Notes under the pieces: generated by a model
The model's database searches: none
What the model saw: only the letters and a program-made list of their open reading frames with translations
What the model was told of the DNA's origin: nothing
Shown here: in pieces, positions 58,031-64,000 of the stretch
Layout: every line of letters starts with the position of its first letter
Numbering within the stretch: position 1 is the first letter of the stretch
From: Chryseobacterium sp. CY350
GTDB lineage: Bacteria > Bacteroidota > Bacteroidia > Flavobacteriales > Weeksellaceae
Assembly: GCF_027945075.1 (NCBI RefSeq)
Contig: NZ_CP116034.1
Span: forward strand, 992,001 to 1,056,000
Reading direction: 5' to 3'
DNA length: 64,000 nt
Translations under genes and position numbers: made by a program

Positions 58031-61000
58031 ATGCAAAGAAAAACCATTTTCGCCGGACTTATTGTTTTGTCGGCATTTTCACTCTCATTTTCCCAGTCGA
58101 AACACTGGCAGAATAATGACCGTGAACTGCATTACAAAGAAGATAAAGGCGATTTTTTGTTGGTCAACGGAAAGTACAGATTCAACCGTGCCTTATATGG
58201 CGACAACCGTGCATCGCGAGTTGAAGCCGGAGATTTGCCGGAATTTGCACTCTATCTTCCGGGAATGGGCGGAAATCTTCAGTTCGTCATTCAAAAGGGA
58301 AATTCAATTAAACAATTAATAAAAGCTGATAAAATTGAAACGCGTTACCGACCGGGTTCAATGTTGTATGAAATCAAAGACCCTATTCTTGGATATGGGA
58401 CTTTAAAACTGACCGTTTTAGCACAAGCTAAAGAAGAAGGTTTGGTTTTAAAAATGGAGACTGTCAATGTAGATTCTTCAACAAAAATCTATGCAGTTTA
58501 CGGCGGTGCGAGCGGAAATACTTTCAGCAGAAACGGTGACATCGGTGCAGACCCGGAATCCGGATTTTATCTGTTGCCTGAATATTGTTTGAATAATCAG
58601 TTTCAATTCAATAAAAATCAGTTTCAGCTCAATTATTTAAATAAGAAAAAAGAAACTCAAATTGTCAGCGGAAGTTTTTCGAATGTCAATTCATTACAGC
58701 AAACTGATGCTACAACTTTAGAAAAACTTACCGAGTTTACTCAAAATAAAACAGACAAATCTCCAATTGTTTACGCTTCATATTCATCACAAAAACAACC
58801 GGTTTATATTCAGGTTGCAAAGGGAAAATCGGCTAAGAATTTTTCAGATGAAGATTTGAAAAACATTTTTGATGAGGCGGAAAAATCCCGTTTTACATTA
58901 ACAAATAGAATTCAGCTTAAAACTCCGGATGCAGATCTGAATAATTTCGGAGCCAATTTAGCGGTTGCAGCAGACGGAATTTGGGAAAGTCCGACCTTCC
59001 TTCACGGTGCTGTTGCCTGGAGAATGCGGTTAAATGCCTGGCGCGGCGCTTACACAGCCGATGCTTTGAGTTGGCACGACCGAGCGAAAGAACATTTTGA
59101 AAGTTATGCAAATTCTCAGGTTTTAGAACCTAAAAATGCTCCAGTACAAATGGATACTTTAAGGAATATTGCAAGACACGAAGAAAAAATGGGAACTTCT
59201 GTTTTTTCCAGCGGATATATTTCCAGAAATCCGAATGATAATACAAAACCGCACCATTACGATATGAATCTGGTGTTTTTTGACCAGATGTTTTCGCACT
59301 TCAACTACACCGGAGACAAAGAATTTCTGAAAAAAATGTGGCCCACAATGGTTCGTCATATGGATTGGGAAAAACGAAATTTCAAACGTGGCGATTTGTA
59401 TGATGCGTATGCTGCGATTTGGGCAAGCGATGCGTTGCAGTATTCGGGTGGAAAAGTAACGCATACTTCAGCCTATAATTACAGAGCCAACCGTGAAATG
59501 GCAAAGCTGGCGAAAATCATTGGCGAAAATCCTCAACCCTACGAACAGGAAGCTGATGCGATTTTAAAAGCGATGAAAAACGAACTTTGGATTAAAAACA
59601 AAGGTTATTTTTCTGAATATAAAGATGCTTTGGGCAATCAAATCATTCACGACAAACCAGGAATCTGGTCGATTTACCACGTTTCGGATGCTTTTATTTT
59701 GAATGAATTTGAGGATTATCAAAATTTACAATACATTAATAATTACACACCGAAAATTCCAATCACAGTAAAGGGTGCGGATAATAAAGATTATTTTACT
59801 CTAGCAACTACCACTTGGCAACCCTACGATTGGTCGATTAACAATGTTGCTTTAGCGGAAAATTTACAGACTGCTTTGGCGTATTGGCAAGCCGGAAGAA
59901 CAGAAGATGCTTACCAACTTTGGAAAGGAAATCTAGTGGAATCGATGTATTACGGAATCAGTCCGGGGAATTTTGAACAGCTTTCTCATTACGATGCTTT
60001 TCGTGGAGAATTGTACCGTGATTTTGCTGACCCGATTGGCGTAGCTTCAAGAACTTTGACAGAAGGACTTTTCGGAGTTTATCCGAATTTACTGGAGAAT
60101 AAAATCAGCATCAAACCAGGATTTCCAAAAGACTGGAATTCTGCAGAATTGAAACTCCCGGATTGGGATTATCAGTTTAAAAGAACCTCTAAAAAGACTG
60201 AATATTTTTTTAATTCAAAATATCAAAATCCGGTATCACTGGAAATGCAGATTCCTGTAAATTATTCCAATATCAAATCGGTAAAAGTAAATGGAAAGAA
60301 AGTGGATTGGAAGATTAAACCCAATTCAATTTTGCAACCTTTTGTTCAGTTTGAAACGCCGAAAGGAAATGATTTTAAAATAGAAATTAAATATTCGGGA
60401 GAAGAAATTAAAAACGAACAAACCTCTTTCACTAATTATATTACTGAAAATCTTCAGTTGAATTTTGATTCAAAAAAGAAAATTAAAAATATCTACGACC
60501 CACAAGGACTAATTAAAAATTCCCCTCCTTTGGAGGGGTGGATTCGACCAAAGGGAGAAGACGGGGTGGTTAACCGCGCAATCAATTTAAACGATGAAGA
60601 AAGAAAAGGAACATTTTTCGTTCAGGTTGAGCAAAATGGATCGACTTGGTGGCAACCTTTAAATGTAGACATCCGTTTTCCTTTGGAGACCAAATGGGCG
60701 AATAAAAAACTACAGATTCAGTCAAAATCTACAAATCAAATTAATGGAAAACTTACTGTTAATGGTTTAAACAAAACATTTTCGATTCAGAAAAATCAAA
60801 GTGCATCGATTGAAATTCCTTCAAATTATTTAAGCAAAGGAACCAATTCTATAACGCTTGAGTACAACGGAATTAAACAAAATATTGAAATCACAGATTG
60901 GGAAATTGAAAACCAAGGTCAGTTTAACAATATCTCTTTGGCTTCAAAATACAATGAAAAAGTAACTGAGATTTTCAATCAGAAATATCTTTCGCCGAGA

Positions 61001-61639
61001 CTGGAAGTTCCGACTTTACAGCTTCCGTGGCAGGGAATCGGAAACTGGTGTTATCCGTTAATAACTGCTCAAATCGATGACAGCGGATTAATGAATAAAA
61101 GAAAAAACGGCAAAGTTGATTTTCTCGGAATTCCATTTTTAATTGATAAAACAGATAAAAATATCGCGTTTGTAAGTCAGTGGGATAACTATTCTGATTC
61201 TCTTGAAATTCCGGTTTCAGGGAAAGGAAAGAAAATCTATTTTGTGATGGCAGGTTCTACGAATCCGATGCAGTCGCAGATTGTGAATGGGAAAATTACA
61301 GTTCAATATGTGGACGGTTCGACTACAGAATTAGAGTTGAAAAACCCGACAAACTGGTGGCCGATTGAGCAGGATTTGTTTGATGATAATTTTGCGTTCG
61401 AAATTCCGGATGATAAAATTCCGTATCGTGTGAAACTGAAAACCGGAGAATTGTACAAAGGCGGAACTTTGAGTAACTACTCGAGTATCAAAGGATTCAC
61501 AGATCGGCAGGTAGATGGCGGTTCTGCCACGATTTTGGATTTGCCGATTGACCCAAATAAAGAATTAAAATCAATAAAATTAACAGCCGTGAGCAATGAT
61601 GTGGTGATTGGAATGATGAGTGCGACGGTTTTGAAATAA
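58031..61639 (+). CDS. DUF4450 protein, six-hairpin glycosidase-like
   Basis: 1202 aa with signal peptide (IFAGLIVLSAFSLSFSQ). N-terminal part HWQNNDRELHYKEDKGDFLLVNGKYRFNRALYG is the DUF4450 opening. Residues about 300-690 are an alpha/alpha-barrel with repeated Trp/His motifs (SYANSQVL, MVRHMDWEKRNFKRGDLYDAY, TWQPYDWSINNVALAE). The C-terminus is beta-rich. Such proteins stand in pectin and rhamnogalacturonan loci of Bacteroidota. A GC-rich repeat element lies in frame inside the gene (60519-60571). Confidence 0.85.
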   Translation: MQRKTIFAGLIVLSAFSLSFSQSKHWQNNDRELHYKEDKGDFLLVNGKYRFNRALYGDNRASRVEAGDLPEFALYLPGMGGNLQFVIQKGNSIKQLIKADKIETRYRPGSMLYEIKDPILGYGTLKLTVLAQAKEEGLVLKMETVNVDSSTKIYAVYGGASGNTFSRNGDIGADPESGFYLLPEYCLNNQFQFNKNQFQLNYLNKKKETQIVSGSFSNVNSLQQTDATTLEKLTEFTQNKTDKSPIVYASYSSQKQPVYIQVAKGKSAKNFSDEDLKNIFDEAEKSRFTLTNRIQLKTPDADLNNFGANLAVAADGIWESPTFLHGAVAWRMRLNAWRGAYTADALSWHDRAKEHFESYANSQVLEPKNAPVQMDTLRNIARHEEKMGTSVFSSGYISRNPNDNTKPHHYDMNLVFFDQMFSHFNYTGDKEFLKKMWPTMVRHMDWEKRNFKRGDLYDAYAAIWASDALQYSGGKVTHTSAYNYRANREMAKLAKIIGENPQPYEQEADAILKAMKNELWIKNKGYFSEYKDALGNQIIHDKPGIWSIYHVSDAFILNEFEDYQNLQYINNYTPKIPITVKGADNKDYFTLATTTWQPYDWSINNVALAENLQTALAYWQAGRTEDAYQLWKGNLVESMYYGISPGNFEQLSHYDAFRGELYRDFADPIGVASRTLTEGLFGVYPNLLENKISIKPGFPKDWNSAELKLPDWDYQFKRTSKKTEYFFNSKYQNPVSLEMQIPVNYSNIKSVKVNGKKVDWKIKPNSILQPFVQFETPKGNDFKIEIKYSGEEIKNEQTSFTNYITENLQLNFDSKKKIKNIYDPQGLIKNSPPLEGWIRPKGEDGVVNRAINLNDEERKGTFFVQVEQNGSTWWQPLNVDIRFPLETKWANKKLQIQSKSTNQINGKLTVNGLNKTFSIQKNQSASIEIPSNYLSKGTNSITLEYNGIKQNIEITDWEIENQGQFNNISLASKYNEKVTEIFNQKYLSPRLEVPTLQLPWQGIGNWCYPLITAQIDDSGLMNKRKNGKVDFLGIPFLIDKTDKNIAFVSQWDNYSDSLEIPVSGKGKKIYFVMAGSTNPMQSQIVNGKITVQYVDGSTTELELKNPTNWWPIEQDLFDDNFAFEIPDDKIPYRVKLKTGELYKGGTLSNYSSIKGFTDRQVDGGSATILDLPIDPNKELKSIKLTAVSNDVVIGMMSATVLK
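60519..60571 (+). repeat. Palindromic repeat element inserted in frame in the DUF4450 gene
   Basis: CCCCTCC (60522-60528) / GGAGGGG (60532-60538), followed at 60563-60569 by a further GGGGTGG; GC-rich in AT-rich surroundings. The typical place of such elements is between genes. Here it codes for the segment NSPPLEGWIRPKGEDGVVNR of the protein without breaking the frame. Confidence 0.7.
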
Positions 61640-61685
61640 ATAATTAACAAAATAAAAATTCGAATTCCATATTAAATAATGAATT

Positions 61686-63824
61686 ATGAATAAAAAAATA
61701 GCAATATATCTTGGGATTTTCCTAATGGGATTTTCTTCAATGAATGCCCAGAAAATCGAACGAAAGAAGGTCGTTCAGCGACATAATGTAGTCAACACAA
61801 AAGCCGATACACTTTCTACTTTGACGGTTGGAAACGGAAAATTCGCGTACACGGTTGACATCACCGGAATGCAGTCGTTCCCTGAATATTACAAGAATGG
61901 AGTTTCTCTTGGAACCCAGTCTGAATGGGGCTGGAACAGTTTTTCGAATAAGGAAAATTATAAGTTTGAGGAAACTTTAAAGCCTTACGATTTCAATAAC
62001 GACGGGAGAAAAGCTTTGTACTCTGTTCAAATCAAAGAACCGGAAAGAAATAAAGGTGCTGTTGAATATTTCCGTGTGAATCAACACCGTTTACAGTTGG
62101 GAAATATTGGAATTGAACTGACGAAAAAAGATGGTTCGAAAGCAAAAATTTCAGATTTGACCAACATCAATCAGAAAATTGATTTGTGGACGGGAATTAT
62201 CACAAGCGAATTTTCTCTGGAAGGAACTCCGGTAAAAGTCTGGACGGCTTCTTTCCAAAATTCAGATAAAATCGGGGTAAAAATTGAATCTGATTTGGTT
62301 GCTAAAGGTAAGCTAAAAGTATTTGCACGCTACCCTTCTCCGACCGGTCAGTTTTTAGATGATGCTGCTTTTTATGGAAAGGAAAATGATCATTCTTCGA
62401 AAATTGTTTCTTCAAAGTCGACGCAGGGTTTGATTCAGCACAAATTGCAAAGCACAGATTATTATACTCAGCTTAATTTTACGGAAGGGAAACTTCGTGA
62501 GGCCGGAAAACATTATTTCGTTTACGAGCCTTCTTCGAAAAACAAAACGGTTGAATTAAGTGTTGAGTTTTCAGCTAAAAATCCGAAATCTAACAGAACT
62601 TTATTCGCTGATGCTGAAAAAGAAAGTACTTCTGGCTGGAAAAACTTCTGGGAAAGCGGTGCAGCCGTGGATTTTGAAGGAAGTACAGACCCAAGAGCCA
62701 ATGAATTGGAAAGAAGAGTTGTTCTTTCAGAATATTTAACCAAAGTTCAGTGTGGAGGAAACAATCCACCTCAGGAAACGGGCTTGACATTCAACAGCTG
62801 GTACGGAAAACCGCATACAGAAATGCATTGGTGGCACGGCGTTCATTATGCTTTATGGGGAAGACCGGAGATTTTGGAGAAGCAACTGGATTATTATTTC
62901 AGATCGTTTGACAAAGCTAAAAAATTAGCAGAAAGACAAGGTTACAAAGGCGTTCGCTGGATTAAAATGTCGGATAACGATGGGAATGAAAGTCCGTCTT
63001 CTGTTGCAGCATTTCTGATTTGGGAGCAGCCGCACATTATTTATATGACCGAACTTTTGTACCGAAACAGCAAGGATAAAAAGGTTTTAGAAAAATATAA
63101 AGATTTGATATTCGCTACGGCTGATTTTATGGCTGATTTTGCAACTTATGATAAAGAGAAAAACCGTTACAACTTAGGTAAAGGTGTCATTCCAGCTCAG
63201 GAAGTTTTCCCGGCAAAAGATACTTACAACCCGACTTATGAAGTGGCGTACTGGGACTGGTCACTGAGAATCGCTCAGGAATGGAAAGAAAGATTGGGGC
63301 AACCAAGAGATAAAAAATGGGATGATGTTATTAATAAACTGGCTCCGCTTCCGGTTCAGGATAATGTTTATTTATCGACAGAATCTGCGAAAGATTCATT
63401 CACTTTTCCAAAATGGATGACTGATCACCCTGCAGTTTTAGGTGCTTTAGGAATGGTTCCGGAATCTGCGAAACTGGACAAAAAAATTATGAAAAACACG
63501 CTGGATATCGTTTGGGAAAGATGGAACTGGGAACACACCTGGGGTTGGGATTTCCCGATGACCGCAATGAATGCAGCAAGATTGGGTCTTCCGAATAAAG
63601 CTTTGGACGCTCTGTTTATGAATATTCAAACCAATACGTATTTGAAAAATGGTCATAATTTTCAGGACAAACGTCTTCGAATTTATCTTCCTGGAAATGG
63701 TGGTGTTCTGACAACGGTTGCAATGATGTTAGAAGGTTGGGACAGTTCGACAGGTCAATATCCTGGTTTCCCGAAAGACGGAACTTGGAAAATAAAAGCA
63801 GAAGGTTTTAAAAAAATGCCTTAA
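61686..63824 (+). CDS. Secreted alpha/alpha-barrel glycosidase-like protein
   Basis: 712 aa with signal peptide (LGIFLMGFSSMNAQ). An N-terminal beta-sandwich (TLTVGNGKFAYTVDITGMQSF) is followed by an alpha/alpha6 barrel with TGLTFNSWYGKPHTEMHWWHGVHYALWGRP, VRWIKMSDNDGNESPSS and WERWNWEHTWGWDFPMTAMNAA. Layout and acidic/aromatic motifs are those of GH65/GH95-type enzymes, but I cannot place it in one family. Together with GH28 and DUF4450 it probably completes breakdown of pectin side chains. Confidence 0.8.
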   Translation: MNKKIAIYLGIFLMGFSSMNAQKIERKKVVQRHNVVNTKADTLSTLTVGNGKFAYTVDITGMQSFPEYYKNGVSLGTQSEWGWNSFSNKENYKFEETLKPYDFNNDGRKALYSVQIKEPERNKGAVEYFRVNQHRLQLGNIGIELTKKDGSKAKISDLTNINQKIDLWTGIITSEFSLEGTPVKVWTASFQNSDKIGVKIESDLVAKGKLKVFARYPSPTGQFLDDAAFYGKENDHSSKIVSSKSTQGLIQHKLQSTDYYTQLNFTEGKLREAGKHYFVYEPSSKNKTVELSVEFSAKNPKSNRTLFADAEKESTSGWKNFWESGAAVDFEGSTDPRANELERRVVLSEYLTKVQCGGNNPPQETGLTFNSWYGKPHTEMHWWHGVHYALWGRPEILEKQLDYYFRSFDKAKKLAERQGYKGVRWIKMSDNDGNESPSSVAAFLIWEQPHIIYMTELLYRNSKDKKVLEKYKDLIFATADFMADFATYDKEKNRYNLGKGVIPAQEVFPAKDTYNPTYEVAYWDWSLRIAQEWKERLGQPRDKKWDDVINKLAPLPVQDNVYLSTESAKDSFTFPKWMTDHPAVLGALGMVPESAKLDKKIMKNTLDIVWERWNWEHTWGWDFPMTAMNAARLGLPNKALDALFMNIQTNTYLKNGHNFQDKRLRIYLPGNGGVLTTVAMMLEGWDSSTGQYPGFPKDGTWKIKAEGFKKMP

Positions 63825-63848
63825 AAATTTCACATTCATATAGTTTCG

Positions 63849-63880
63849 AAGTCTGTCTCGCAAGGGGCAGGCTTTTTTTT
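63849..63880 (+). terminator. Terminator after the glycosidase cluster
   Basis: Stem 63850-63860 with 63865-63872 (several G-T pairs) around GCAA, followed by T8. The last 120 bases of the window contain no gene start that I can support. Confidence 0.8.
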
Positions 63881-64000
63881 AACGATTTTAGTTAAAGAGT
63901 TGGAGAGGTGAAAAGTAAAAGGTTCTCAAAGTAACTATTTTGTTTTTCAATAGATGCTACCAGCATTACGCTTTCAGATACAGAATGATTACCAATTCTT

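Overview
The window reads as a chromosome segment of a Chryseobacterium-like member of the Bacteroidota (Weeksellaceae/Flavobacteriia). Reasons: AT-rich DNA with AT-richer intergenic stretches; near absence of Shine-Dalgarno motifs; promoters of the Bacteroidota form TTG-N18-TAnnTTTG (clearest at 38834-38862); many lipoproteins and signal peptides ending in FSQ/NAQ; a type IX secretion (T9SS) C-terminal sorting domain; a GLPGLI protein; and RHS proteins with the DUF6443-type N-terminus found in this phylum. Family names come from reading motifs, with no database search. I see no rRNA, tRNA, CRISPR array or transposase.

Layout. 1-10.2 kb is ordinary chromosome: the 5' end of parE, a PLP aminotransferase, ychF, ferritin, a GHL10-type glycosidase lipoprotein, an M23/SH3 lipoprotein, typA, a PfpI-family protein, a DUF1294 membrane protein and a small hypothetical. 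Most genes here are on the minus strand and end in clear hairpin terminators. A truncated XRE regulator (10245) marks the edge of the accessory region.

10.6-38.3 kb is one large RHS polymorphic-toxin locus, entirely on the minus strand. Its expressed head is an operon of a T9SS-sorted repeat protein (38288), a 957-aa secreted RHS-associated protein (36724) and a full-length 1184-aa RHS protein (33843) with a metzincin-like protease tail, followed by its immunity genes. Ten promoterless, 5'-truncated RHS modules follow. Each has the shared end of the RHS core (from YKYNGKELQ to about DPDG), a different tail and its own small gene. Every one of the 11 tails shows a protease-like signature: metzincin HExxHxxGxxH, M91-like HExxH, HExxE, JAMM/JAB HxHP, HExxH, or a caspase-like His/Cys pair. 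Every partner gene encodes a lipoprotein, signal-peptide protein or N-terminally anchored protein, so the predicted site of action is the cell envelope. Blocks of identical sequence between modules, single-base frameshifts and hairpins at module joints point to an archive of toxin/immunity cassettes that recombines with the expressed gene.

38.3-47.6 kb holds a long structured-RNA candidate, a hypothetical gene, a degenerate 21-bp tandem repeat, the remnant of a plug-domain gene, a living 804-aa plug-domain paralogue, tex, two secreted proteins (GLPGLI and a carboxypeptidase-regulatory-like one) and a histone H1-like protein. 48-56.4 kb carries a serine hydrolase, an AraC regulator and a chaperone/usher-like surface-fibre locus: two small subunit-like proteins, a periplasmic chaperone, a large subunit or adhesin and an outer-membrane usher-like protein. 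56.6-63.8 kb is a polysaccharide (probably pectin) degradation cluster: a GH28 enzyme, a DUF4450 protein and a third six-hairpin-like glycosidase.
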